Part shown: positions 46,135 to 55,773 of the stretch, one piece after another
Numbering within the stretch: the first letter of the stretch is position 1
How the letters are laid out: each line of letters starts with the position of its first letter
Assembly: GCA_963708645.1 (NCBI GenBank)
Contig: CAVPTA010000007.1
Coordinates: forward strand, 186,001-250,000
DNA from: RYN-133 sp963708645
GTDB taxonomy: Bacteria; Actinomycetota; Actinomycetes; Mycobacteriales; Jatrophihabitantaceae
Reading direction: 5' to 3'
DNA length: 64,000 bases
Made by a program: the position numbers and the translations under genes
The notes under the pieces: generated by a model
Told to the model about the DNA's origin: nothing
Database searches by the model: none
Seen by the model: only the letters and a program-made list of their open reading frames with translations

Positions 46135-46788
46135 GTGTCGCCGATCCTCATCGCCCTCGTGGACGACTACGACGTCGTGCTGACCGGGATCGCGAGCATG
46201 CTCGACCCCTACCGCGACCGGGTTCTGGTCGCCGAGATCGACGCCAACAAGACGCTGCACGACCGGGTCGACATCGCCCTTTACGACTCCTTCGCCCAGC
46301 CTGAAAGCGATCACGACGAGATCGATGTGCTCCTGCAGAGCAAACGTGCCAGCCGGGTCGTGGTCTACACATGGAACTTCCATCCCGACCTGATCGACAG
46401 CGCGCGGCAGCGAGGTGCGCACGGCTACCTGTCCAAGACCCTCCCGGCGCGCGATCTGGTCGCCGCGCTCGAGGCCGTTCACGCCGGCGAGACCGTGATC
46501 AGCGACCCACCGTCGCGGGCGCGTCCTTCGGTCGGCCACGACTGGCCCGGGCGTCGCGAGGGCCTGACCGACCGCGAAGCCGAGATCCTCGCGCTGATCA
46601 CGCAGGGCAAGAACAACGCCGAGGTCGCGGCGCTGACGTTCCTGAGCCCGAACACGATCAAGTCCTACATCCGCACGATCTATCGCAAGATCGGCGCCGC
46701 GAGCCGCACGCAGGCCGTGCTGTGGGGCGTCAAACACGGCTTCGAACCGGATCACCACCGCATCGACCACTGGCGCGGCGGCCCCTGA
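46135..46788 (+). CDS. NarL/FixJ-type response regulator
   Basis: A 217-residue regulator. The receiver domain has acidic residues VDDYD at the N-terminus, a putative phospho-acceptor Asp in DIALYDSF, a Thr in VVVYTWN and Lys in YLSKTLP. The C-terminal LuxR helix-turn-helix (LTDREAEILALITQGKNNAEVAALTFLS, NTIKSYIRTIYRKIG) is complete. No cognate kinase is adjacent, so it may be an orphan. GTG 46135 is preferred to ATG 46096 because of the -10 spacing. Two upstream repeats suggest autoregulation. Confidence 0.88.
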   Translation: MSPILIALVDDYDVVLTGIASMLDPYRDRVLVAEIDANKTLHDRVDIALYDSFAQPESDHDEIDVLLQSKRASRVVVYTWNFHPDLIDSARQRGAHGYLSKTLPARDLVAALEAVHAGETVISDPPSRARPSVGHDWPGRREGLTDREAEILALITQGKNNAEVAALTFLSPNTIKSYIRTIYRKIGAASRTQAVLWGVKHGFEPDHHRIDHWRGGP

Positions 46789-46814
46789 CACCGCGCCGCC
46801 TACGATTGCGATTC

Positions 46815-47979
46815 ATGACAACGCCGCGCGACGACCGCCCCTACGACGTCGTCCTGCTGGGAGCGACCGGCTTCGCCGGAAAGCTGACGGCCGACTACCT
46901 GGCCCGCGCCGCACCGGCCGGTGCACGCTGGGCGCTGGCCGGTCGCAACGCCGACAAGCTTGCCGCCGTGCGTGACGCGCTGCCCGGTGCGCCGGACGTT
47001 CTCACTGCTGACGTCACGGACGAGCAATCCCTGCGCCGCGTTGCCGAGCAGACGCGCGTGCTTGCGACCACCGTCGGGCCCTACATCCACTACGGCGACA
47101 GTGTGGTGGCCGCGTGCGCGGCCACCGGGACCGACTACCTCGACCTCACCGGCGAGCCCGAGTTCATCGACACCAGCTACATCCGCCACCACCGCACCGC
47201 CCTCGACTCCGGAGCACGGCTCGTGCACGCGGCGGGCTTCGATTCCATTCCGCACGACCTCGGCGCGCTGTTCACAGTCGAACGACTGCCGACGGACGTG
47301 CCGATCACGATCAGCGGATACGTACGCGCCAACGCGGCGTTCTCGGGCGGCACCTTCCACTCGGCCGTGACCGCCTTCTCGCGGCCCCGCCAGATCCAGG
47401 CCGCAGCTCGCGAGCGTAAGGCGATGGAGACCCTGCCCAGCGGGCGGTCGGCTCGCTCAGCGGGCGGCCGTCCGCACCGCGACCCGACCCAGCACGGCTG
47501 GGCGATGCCGTTGCCGACCGTCGATCCCCAGATCGTCGCGCGTTCGGGTCGCGCCCTCGAGCGCTACGGCCCGGACTTCCGGCTACTCGCACTTCGCGTC
47601 GCTGCCGAACCTGCCGCTGGCGGTCGGGGCGCCCGTCGGGGTCGGGCTGCTGTTCGGTCTCGCGCAGATCCCGCCGGCACGCCGAGCGATTCTGGCGCGC
47701 CAATCCCCCGGCGACGGACCGTCGGCCGCCAAACGCGCGAGGAGCTGGTTCACCGTCACCTTCGTCGGCACGGGCGGCGGCAAACGCGTCGTCACGCGCG
47801 TCTCAGGCGGCGATCCCGGTTACGACGAAACCGCGAAGATGCTGGCGGAATCTGCGCTGTGTCTCGCCTTCGACGACCTGCCCGAGACCAGCGGCCAGGT
47901 GACCACCGCAGTGGCCATGGGCGATCCACTTATCGAGCGACTCACCAAAGCCGGCATGGGCTTCGACGTCATCGGGTAG
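46815..47979 (+). pseudogene. Saccharopine-dehydrogenase-like (trans-acting enoyl reductase family) gene, one frameshift
   Basis: A ~388-residue Rossmann-fold protein of the saccharopine dehydrogenase/trans-acting enoyl reductase family (Rv2449c/Rv2953-like). It has YDVVLLGATGFAGKLTADYLAR, NADKLAAVRDAL, TTVGPYIHYGDSVVAACAATGTDYLDLTGEPEFI and AGFDSIPHDLGALF. After GPDFR (about 47581) the frame must change by one base to continue as YSHFASLPNLPLAVGAPVGVGLLFG and reach the true end (GFDVIG, stop 47977-47979). The rest is well conserved, so a sequencing indel is plausible. Confidence 0.85.
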
Positions 47980-47980
47980 G

Positions 47981-49054
<1,074 letters not shown>

Positions 49055-49062
49055 GTGCGACG

Positions 49063-49068
49063 AGTCTA
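49063..49068 (-). promoter_or_regulatory. -10 box of ychF (leaderless)
   Basis: TAGACT on the minus strand, 8 nt before GTG 49054. Confidence 0.5.
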
Positions 49069-49111
49069 GGTCTTCGCAGAAATTGTCGGACGGTGCTGTC
49101 ACCCTCACGGC

Positions 49112-50204
49112 ATGGAACTCATGATCATCGTGGTCGTGCTCGCCGCGGGGGTGGCGATCGGCTGGCTGCTCGCGTCGCAGCGCGCGCACCTCCGATCCAG
49201 GACGGGCGATGTGCTCCGCGATGCCATCGGCGCCGAGGCGGCCGACGCGCTCGAGGCGGTCCAGGCGCAGCTGGTCTCGCTCGAACGCGGGCGGGCGGGC
49301 TCCGACGCCACCTTGCAGGAACAGCTGCGCACGATGGCAGAGACGTCCAAACAGCTACGGCTTGAAACGGCGCAGCTGGTGACCGCGCTACGTGCACCGC
49401 AGATCCGCGGCCGTTGGGGCGAGATTGCAACTCGAACGGGTCGTCGAGGCCGCGGGCATGTCCGAACACGTCGACTACGTGACGCAGGTGTCGACCGGCG
49501 GTGCGGGTTCGGTTCTGCGTCCGGATCTCGTCGTGCGATTGACCGGCGGCAAGCAGATCGTCGTCGACTCGAAGGTCGCGTTCAGCGCGTACCTCGAGGC
49601 GATGGAGGCACGTGACGAACGCACGCAGTCCGAGCGGCTGCGCGCGCACGCGCGACAACTGCGCCAGCATGTCGATCAGTTGGCGGGTAAGGAGTACTGG
49701 CGCAGGTTCACCCCGACTCCTGAGTTCGTCGTGTGCTTCGTGCCGGCGGACGTCTTCCTCGACGCGGCGCTGCGCGAGGATCCCGATCTGCTCGAGCACG
49801 CCTTCGCGCGCGACGTCGTGCTGGCAACCCCATCGACCCTGATCGCCGTGTTGCGCACGATCGGCTACACGTGGCGCCAGGAAGCGTTGGCCGAGAACGC
49901 CGCCGCGATCCACGAGCTCGGCCGCGAGCTGTACCGACGCATTTCGACGATGGGTTCTCACGTCGACAAACTGGGTCGCAGTCTGAGCGCGTCGGTGTCG
50001 GCGTACAACGACGCGGTCGGCTCGCTCGAACGCCGGGTCGTGACGACGGCGCGGCGCATGAGCGAGCTCGGCGTCGTCGCTCCGGGCACGCCGCTCACCG
50101 CACCCGAACCGCTGCTCGACGCTGTGCCGCGACCGCTCAGTTCGGCCGAACTCGTCGAGCCGCGGCTGATCCCACTGCATCGGGTCGAGCGCGATCATGC
50201 GTGA
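49112..50204 (+). pseudogene. rmuC: DNA recombination protein RmuC, one frameshift
   Basis: A ~363-residue RmuC-family protein: an N-terminal membrane anchor (LMIIVVVLAAGVAIGWLLA), a coiled coil, and the nuclease-like RmuC domain (VVDSKVAFSAYLEAM, PTPEFVVCFVPADVFLDAALREDPDLLEHAF). The frame breaks at 49425-49426. GAGATTGCAACTCGAA should read GAG-ATG-CAA-CTC-GAA, giving the family motif RGRWGEMQLERVVE, so one extra T is present. RmuC limits DNA rearrangements and inversions. The stop TGA is within a 12-bp tandem duplication. Confidence 0.9.
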
Positions 50205-50224
50205 CCTGACTCGTGACCTGACTC
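50201..50224. repeat. 12-bp tandem duplication at rmuC stop
   Basis: GTGACCTGACTC is present twice head to tail (50201-50212, 50213-50224). The first copy contains the rmuC stop codon. Confidence 0.7.
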
Positions 50225-50317
50225 ACACGCCGTCTCACTTCTGCGTCGACACGATTACGACTCGCGGCCCGTGAAACGCCTGAGCCGGGTCCACACAATG
50301 GGCCTGCCGGACGGGTA

Positions 50318-50343
50318 AACAAGTTACGGTTGGGCAACTTGTT
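50318..50343. promoter_or_regulatory. Inverted repeat over promoter of DUF6542 gene
   Basis: AACAAGTT (50318-50325) and AACTTGTT (50336-50343) are a perfect 8-bp inverted repeat with a 10-bp spacer. The spacer includes TACGGT (50325-50330), a possible -10. The layout suits a dimeric repressor covering the promoter. Confidence 0.45.
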
Positions 50344-50371
50344 CTCCTTACCCCCGGCGAAAGGCAGCAGC

Positions 50372-51004
50372 GTGGCAGACGCGTCCTGGGCGCACAGCTC
50401 TGGTCGCGACGACGGCTGGGGCCCATCTACCCCTGTCCGCTCGACCGCTGCCGATGCGCCACCCGAGTCGGTGCCGCCGCGCACGTCTCGCAGCGTCCGC
50501 GACCACGCACCGGCACGCAGTCCGCGAACGTCACGGCGTGAGCGGCCCAGCGACGACGGTTGGCAGTCCGGGCCGCAACGGGGTCGTTCGGCACCGTCGG
50601 TCGCCGACCGCATCCCGGGCCCGGCCAATTCAGCCCCGCAGTCAGGGCTGCGTGCTTGGGCGGCACTGCTCGTCCTCATCGCGATCATGGTGCTCGGGAT
50701 CGTCATCGACAGCTTCCGGGGCGAGCAGCTGTCGACCGGATTCGACCTCGGCATCATTCTGGGCTCCGCCGTCGCGATCTTGATGGTGCGTCGCTCGGGC
50801 ATGTTCTGGGTCATCGTCAGCCCGCCGATCGTGTACTCGCTCGGCGCCGGCGTGTCGTTGTACGTGCGCTCCGGCGGTCTGCACGACCGTGGCGTGCTCA
50901 TCGACGCGGCGACCAACTGGTTGGTCTACGGCTTCCCGGCGATCGCGGCCGCGAGCGCAACGGTGCTGATCATCGCCGGGGTGCGCCTCATCCTGCGCAA
51001 GTAG
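50372..51004 (+). CDS. DUF6542 membrane protein (Rv1111c-like)
   Basis: A 210-residue protein. A disordered Ser/Arg/Pro-rich N-terminal half (~100 residues) is followed by four helices (AWAALLVLIAIMVLGIVI, LGIILGSAVAILMV, FWVIVSPPIVYSLGAGVSLYV, WLVYGFPAIAAASATVLIIAGV). It occupies the Rv1111c position next to ychF and ispH. GTG 50372 has AAAGG 8 nt upstream; an upstream TTG at 50339 is an alternative if the transcript is leaderless. Function unknown. Confidence 0.75.
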   Translation: MADASWAHSSGRDDGWGPSTPVRSTAADAPPESVPPRTSRSVRDHAPARSPRTSRRERPSDDGWQSGPQRGRSAPSVADRIPGPANSAPQSGLRAWAALLVLIAIMVLGIVIDSFRGEQLSTGFDLGIILGSAVAILMVRRSGMFWVIVSPPIVYSLGAGVSLYVRSGGLHDRGVLIDAATNWLVYGFPAIAAASATVLIIAGVRLILRK

Positions 51005-51027
51005 ACCTCCGCGCTGCCGAGGGTGGC

Positions 51028-52668
51028 TCAGGCCGACCGCAGGTCGCGGCGCACGAAGGCGCCGATCCCGATGGTGGCGCCTAGCAGTCCGATGCCGGTC
51101 AGTGCGGTGATCGCCGACCAGGTCATGGGGCTGCCGGGCAGCTGTGCCAGATGGTGGAACGGCGAGATCCCGACCACGACACCCGGCCAGCCAAGTGACG
51201 TCCCGAAGGCATTCAAGGCATAGGCCGCCACGGTGAGGACGACGGGCAGGATCGTCGTCAGCCGCGGGGCGAGGCCGAACACCGCCACGGCGATCCCGGT
51301 GAGGCACGCGATCAGTGGCAGTGTTCCGGCGATGACCTCGGCGACGTCGCCTGCCGACACGGGAGCGCCTGCCAGCGCGGCGCCCGCCCACAGCGCGGCT
51401 CCTCCTGCCGCGACCAGCACGGCGGCGCCGAGCAGCACGTCGAGCGTGGCGGCTGCCAGCCATCGCCCGCGGACGACGCCGCGTGCGAGCAGATTGTCCA
51501 GTCGTCCGTCGGCTTCCTCCTGCCGCAATCGGCCGAGCCGGAACGCGGTGAACACCGCGAACGGAACCGCGCTGAACAGCGCTATGTAGCTCAGGTATCC
51601 CAGTGCGGGTACGGACATGTCGACGCCCATCGCCTCCAGCATCCGGCGATAGCTGCGGTCCTGGTTGATGAAGTCGATGATGGCGCGCGTCATCAGACCG
51701 AACGCGAACAACGAGATCGCCAGGATCACCGTCCAGGCCGTCAGACCGCCGAGCCCCAACCGCCACGTGAAACCGAACGACGACCCGAGCAGCCGGCGCG
51801 AGGAGCGATCCGTGCCCGAACCGTGCCACACGGCCGCACCGGCGTCGCGGCGATCGCACAGCGCGAGGGCTCCGACTGCGAGCAACGCTGCGGCGACCAG
51901 CGGCGCGAGCAGCCACCACCACCGGTTGTCCGAGAAGGCGCGGAGCTCGTCGGCCCAGCCGAACGGACCGAACCTGGCCAGCCACGCGCGACTGTCGGCG
52001 CTGTTGCTCACCAGCCGGAGCACGAACGCGGCCGCCAGCAGCCCAAAGGCTCCCGACACAGCGTGGGCGCGCGGCGCGAGCAACTGGGCGACGAGAACTG
52101 CGACGCTCGCGCTGACGGCGGCGAACCCGGCCAGCCCGAGACCCCAGATCGCGGCCCCGGCAAACGATTCGCCGAGAAGAACGAACGGGGCCGTCGCCGC
52201 CACCGCAACGCCCCCCGCGGCCGCGACCAGCGCGCCGAGATGCCCGAGCACCACGTCGGTCGCCGTCACCGGCCGGCTCAGTGCGAGCTCCACACGGCCT
52301 GAGTCCTCTTCGCCCCTGGCGAGCCGGGTCGCGGTCAGCACCGACCAACAGCCGACGATGAGCATGACGAGCCAGCCCGAGTCCCACACGGCAAAGCCGC
52401 CGGCGGTGTCCACGCGCACCGGCGGCCCCTGCAACATGCGCACGGCGCTCGACATCGACAGGCGCACCAACCGTTCGCGGGAGGCCGCGTCGGGGTAGGT
52501 GTGCCGGAACACGAGGATCTCGATCGCCATGTAGACGGCCACGGTCAGCCAGATCAGCGCTGCACCGCGGCGCACGAGGCGCCACGACAACCGAAAGGTA
52601 TGCCGCAGCGCCACCCGCCGAGGTTCGGCCGCCGGTCTGCTGGTCGCGGACGTGAGCACGGCAGTCAT
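51028..52668 (-). CDS. ABC exporter permease (polyketide-antibiotic exporter type)
   Basis: A 546-residue membrane protein with about 12 helices in two ABC-2-like halves. It begins with LRHTFRLSWRLVRRGAALIWLTVAVY and contains RLARGEEDSGRVELALSRPV and LRQEEADGRLDNLLARGVVRGRWL, the paired cytoplasmic motifs of this exporter family. The gene overlaps the ATPase gene by ATGA. It splits the otherwise conserved ychF-ispH block together with its ATPase. Confidence 0.88.
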   Translation of the reverse strand: MTAVLTSATSRPAAEPRRVALRHTFRLSWRLVRRGAALIWLTVAVYMAIEILVFRHTYPDAASRERLVRLSMSSAVRMLQGPPVRVDTAGGFAVWDSGWLVMLIVGCWSVLTATRLARGEEDSGRVELALSRPVTATDVVLGHLGALVAAAGGVAVAATAPFVLLGESFAGAAIWGLGLAGFAAVSASVAVLVAQLLAPRAHAVSGAFGLLAAAFVLRLVSNSADSRAWLARFGPFGWADELRAFSDNRWWWLLAPLVAAALLAVGALALCDRRDAGAAVWHGSGTDRSSRRLLGSSFGFTWRLGLGGLTAWTVILAISLFAFGLMTRAIIDFINQDRSYRRMLEAMGVDMSVPALGYLSYIALFSAVPFAVFTAFRLGRLRQEEADGRLDNLLARGVVRGRWLAAATLDVLLGAAVLVAAGGAALWAGAALAGAPVSAGDVAEVIAGTLPLIACLTGIAVAVFGLAPRLTTILPVVLTVAAYALNAFGTSLGWPGVVVGISPFHHLAQLPGSPMTWSAITALTGIGLLGATIGIGAFVRRDLRSA

Positions 52669-53567
52669 CGTCGGTCCGCGACGCCGTAGAACTCGAGGAA
52701 GACCTCCTCAAGGTCAGGTTCCCGGCTGCGCAGCGAGGTCACCGGAAGGTGGCCGAGTTCGGCGAGCAGCGGTCGTGGCGATCCCGACACGGACACCTGT
52801 ACCCCGCCGTTGATGTGCTTCTCTGAGACGACGCCGCCGATCCCGGCGAGCGACGGCGCTGCGCCGTCGAACCCGACGTCGAACACGGTCACATCCTTAT
52901 GTCGCAGCGTCTCGAGGGTTGACACCGTGATCAGCCGGCCGCTGCGCAGGATTCCCACGCGGGTGCAGATGTCCTCGACCTCGCCGAGGATGTGCGAGGA
53001 CAGGAACACCGTCTGGCCGCGGGCAGCGACCTCACGCATGATCTGCTGGAACTCAGCCTCCATCAGCGGGTCCAGCCCGGCGGTCGGCTCGTCCAGCAGC
53101 AGCACGTCGGGACGGCTCATGAGCGCCGCGACGAGCGCGACCTTCTGGCGGTTGCCCTTGGACAGGTTGCGCAGGCGTCGGGTGGGGTCGAGGTTCAGTC
53201 GCTGCAGCAGCTCGTCACGGTATGCGGTGTCGACGCTGCCCGAGAGGTTGCCGAGCAGTTCGAGCACCTCGATCCCGGTGAGCTGCGGCCACAGCGCCAC
53301 GTCGCCGGACACGTAACCGACGTGGCGATGGGCCCGTGCGACGTCCTCGGCCGGGATTCCCATCAACCACGACCTGCCGGCACTCGCGCGGATGAGGCGC
53401 AGCAGCAGCCGGATCGTCGTCGTCTTACCGGCGCCGTTAGGCCCCAGGAATCCGAAGATCTCGCCCTGTTCGACAGTGAGATCGAAGCTGTCCAGCGCAA
53501 GTACGTCACCGAAGCGCTTGGTCAGCCCCTCGCTGCGGATGGCCGGAACGTTGGCAGTCAGGTCCAT
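52665..53567 (-). CDS. ABC transporter ATP-binding protein
   Basis: A 300-residue ATPase. Walker A GPNGAGKTT, signature LSKGNRQKVALV, Walker B VLLLDEPTAGLDP, H-loop LSSHIL, and a C-terminal extension ending EPDLEEVFLEFYG. The start has GGAG 6 nt upstream and a TAATCT -10 (53589-53594). Together with the permease it forms an exporter of unknown substrate. Confidence 0.92.
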   Translation of the reverse strand: MDLTANVPAIRSEGLTKRFGDVLALDSFDLTVEQGEIFGFLGPNGAGKTTTIRLLLRLIRASAGRSWLMGIPAEDVARAHRHVGYVSGDVALWPQLTGIEVLELLGNLSGSVDTAYRDELLQRLNLDPTRRLRNLSKGNRQKVALVAALMSRPDVLLLDEPTAGLDPLMEAEFQQIMREVAARGQTVFLSSHILGEVEDICTRVGILRSGRLITVSTLETLRHKDVTVFDVGFDGAAPSLAGIGGVVSEKHINGGVQVSVSGSPRPLLAELGHLPVTSLRSREPDLEEVFLEFYGVADRR

Positions 53568-53588
53568 CGGATCTCCACTCGACAGCCG

Positions 53589-53594
53589 AGATTA
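53589..53594 (-). promoter_or_regulatory. -10 box of ABC exporter operon
   Basis: TAATCT on the minus strand, 21 nt before the ATG, with a normal Shine-Dalgarno in between. Unlike many promoters here this one makes a leader. Confidence 0.5.
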
Positions 53595-53644
53595 TCCAGC
53601 TCGACGGCGGTGGTGGTACGGACCAAGGTCCCGGCGCAGGTCCT

Positions 53645-54442
53645 TCACCGGTGCTGGCAGTTCGGGCACCAGAACAGGTTGCGACCCTCGAGCACCTCGG
53701 TGCGGATCTCGGTGCCGCAGACCCGGCACGGCAATCCGGTGCGGCGATAGACGTACACCGCTTCCTCGCGGTTCAGGATTCCGCGGCGTCGCGGTCGATC
53801 CTCGGACCGCACGGTCACGATCCGACCGGTGCGAACACCGGAGGTCATCAGCGTGACGAGGTCGGCCCACATCGCCGCCCAGGTGGCGTCATCGATGTGC
53901 GTGCCTGGCCGGAACGGGTCGAGGCGATGCCGGAACAGCAGTTCGGCTCGATACACGTTGCCGATGCCGGCTACGGCCGTCTGGTCCATGAGCAGCGCGC
54001 CGATCGACTTCTTCGAGCGCGACATCCGGGCGTAGGCGCGTCCGGGATCGGCATCACGACGCAGCGGATCAGGACCGAGCCGTGCCAACAGTTCCTTGCG
54101 CTCGGCCGGCAACAGCAATTCGCAGGCGATCGGTCCCCGTAGATCCGTCCAGCGTTGCGCTGTCTGCAACCGCAACCGGATCGCGCCCACCGGATCCGGA
54201 GCGAGTCCCGTCCCGCCGGTGAACTTGCCGTACAGGCCGAGATGGATGTGCAGCACCGGCCCGCCGGTGTAGTGGTGCAGCAGGTGCTTGCCCCAGGCCT
54301 CGGTGCGACGCAGCACATGCCCGTCGATCAGGGCCGCACCATCGACGAAGCGACCCTGCGGACTGCTGGCCGAAACCATTTGCCGACCGAACAGCTTCTG
54401 CTGCTCGCGGGCGAGGCGATGGAGGGTATGTCCCTCAGGCAT
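53645..54442 (-). CDS. nei: Fpg/Nei family DNA glycosylase (Nei2-like)
   Basis: A 265-residue base-excision repair enzyme for oxidised bases. The N-terminus PEGHTLHRLAREQ supplies the catalytic Pro2 and Glu3. The H2TH region has SIGALLMDQTAVAGIGNVYRAELLF, and the C4 zinc finger reads CRVCGTEIRTEVLEGRNLFWCPNC. It matches the Rv2464c type. The ATG at 54442 lies inside the ispH 3' end (8-bp overlap), so it is coupled to ispH. Confidence 0.93.
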   Translation of the reverse strand: MPEGHTLHRLAREQQKLFGRQMVSASSPQGRFVDGAALIDGHVLRRTEAWGKHLLHHYTGGPVLHIHLGLYGKFTGGTGLAPDPVGAIRLRLQTAQRWTDLRGPIACELLLPAERKELLARLGPDPLRRDADPGRAYARMSRSKKSIGALLMDQTAVAGIGNVYRAELLFRHRLDPFRPGTHIDDATWAAMWADLVTLMTSGVRTGRIVTVRSEDRPRRRGILNREEAVYVYRRTGLPCRVCGTEIRTEVLEGRNLFWCPNCQHR

Positions 54443-55418
54443 TGCGGGCGCGCAGCTCGCGTCGCAACTCCTGGGGCAGCGCGAACGTGAGCCGTTCCTC
54501 GGTGTGGCTGACCTCTTCGAGCGCGCCGTAGCCACGCTCGGCCAGCCACGAAACGACGTCCCGCACGAGCACCTCCGGCACCGACGCGCCGGATGAGAGC
54601 CCGACCGAGGTCACCCCGGCAAGCCACGACTCGTCGATCGCCTCCGCGTTCTCGACGAGGTGTGCCGCCTTCGCGCCGGCCGCTTTCGCGACCTCGACCA
54701 TGCGCACCGAGTTCGACGAGTTGGCCGACCCGACGACCAGGAACAACTCGACATCGGGCGCGATCGTCTTGACCGCTGCCTGCCGATTCTGCGTCGCGTA
54801 ACAGATGTCATCGGACGGCGGCGACTGCAGCGATGGGAACCGTTCACGCAGCGCGTTGACCGTCTGCATCGTCTCGTCGACCGACAGCGTCGTCTGCGAG
54901 AGCCACACGACCTTGTCGGGATCGCGCACGGTCACCGCCTCGACCGACTCCGGACCGTCGACGATCTGGATGTGCGAGGGAGCTTCGCCGCTCGTCCCGA
55001 CGACTTCCTCGTGACCCTCGTGGCCGATCAACAGGATGTCGAAGTCGTCACTGGCGAAGCGGCGGACCTCGTGATGCACCTTCGTCACCAGCGGGCACGT
55101 CGCGTCGATCGCGCGCAGATTGCGCGCCTTGGCCTGCTCGTGCACCTCCGGCGCGACACCGTGCGCCGAGAACACGACGATCGATCCCTCGGGCACCTCG
55201 TCGTTCTCTTCGACGAAGATTGCGCCACGCTTCTCGAGCGCGTGCACGACATGCAGGTTGTGCACGATCTGCTTGCGCACGTAGACGGGCGCGCCGTAGA
55301 GCTCGAGCGCATGCTCGACCGACTGCACCGCGCGATCGACGCCGGCGCAGTAACCGCGCGGCTTCGCGAGCAGCACTCGTCCGGAGGGCTCGGTGAGGTT
55401 CTGAGGCATCTCTCTCAT
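54435..55418 (-). CDS. ispH: 4-hydroxy-3-methylbut-2-enyl diphosphate reductase
   Basis: A 327-residue [4Fe-4S] enzyme, last step of the MEP isoprenoid pathway. Cluster ligands are visible in PRGYCAGVDRAV, DATCPLVTKVH and CYATQNRQ; substrate-binding VFSAHGV and VVGSANSSNS are present. The start is ATG 55418 or ATG 55409; no clear ribosome site separates them. Corresponds to lytB2/Rv1110 in the conserved block. Divergent from the lipid-droplet-like protein gene. Confidence 0.95.
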   Translation of the reverse strand: MREMPQNLTEPSGRVLLAKPRGYCAGVDRAVQSVEHALELYGAPVYVRKQIVHNLHVVHALEKRGAIFVEENDEVPEGSIVVFSAHGVAPEVHEQAKARNLRAIDATCPLVTKVHHEVRRFASDDFDILLIGHEGHEEVVGTSGEAPSHIQIVDGPESVEAVTVRDPDKVVWLSQTTLSVDETMQTVNALRERFPSLQSPPSDDICYATQNRQAAVKTIAPDVELFLVVGSANSSNSVRMVEVAKAAGAKAAHLVENAEAIDESWLAGVTSVGLSSGASVPEVLVRDVVSWLAERGYGALEEVSHTEERLTFALPQELRRELRARNA

Positions 55419-55452
55419 GGTACGGACGCCACGGATGCGGCACCCTGGACGC

Positions 55453-55773
55453 ATGCCTCCGCTGCCGTCGCCCCTGCGCGCCGCCCTCGGCCTCGCCGCG
55501 ACGATGCTGGACGAGGCGCGGCACCTGCCGGACAAGGCAATCGAGTTGCCCATGCGCGCGGTGAGCACCGCGCTGAAGTATTCGTTGCGGGCCCAGCAGC
55601 GCTACGCCGAACTGGCCGCGCGCGGCGACGAGGTCATCGCCGCGCGACAGACCGGCGACGACGCGCCGTCGTGGGCCAAGTTCGACGACGACGCTGCCGA
55701 CGACGCGCCGCGCCGGCCGCGTCCCTCGGCCTTCGACCAGGTCGACGGCGCCGATGAGGAGCCCGCCGACTAG
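55453..55773 (+). CDS. Lipid droplet-associated-like protein (Rv1109c family)
   Basis: A 106-residue protein with an amphipathic helical N-terminal half (LRAALGLAATMLDEARHLPDKAIELPMRAVSTALKYSLRA, read in short blocks) and an acidic, disordered tail. In mycobacteria the homologue next to xseA and ispH is annotated as lipid-droplet-associated. Its stop TAG shares one base with the GTG of xseA. Confidence 0.75.
   Translation: MPPLPSPLRAALGLAATMLDEARHLPDKAIELPMRAVSTALKYSLRAQQRYAELAARGDEVIAARQTGDDAPSWAKFDDDAADDAPRRPRPSAFDQVDGADEEPAD

Noticed and set aside
49421..49430. Programmed ribosomal frameshift in rmuC.
   Set aside because: There is no slippery heptamer or following pseudoknot, and removing one T restores the exact family motif, so an indel is simpler.
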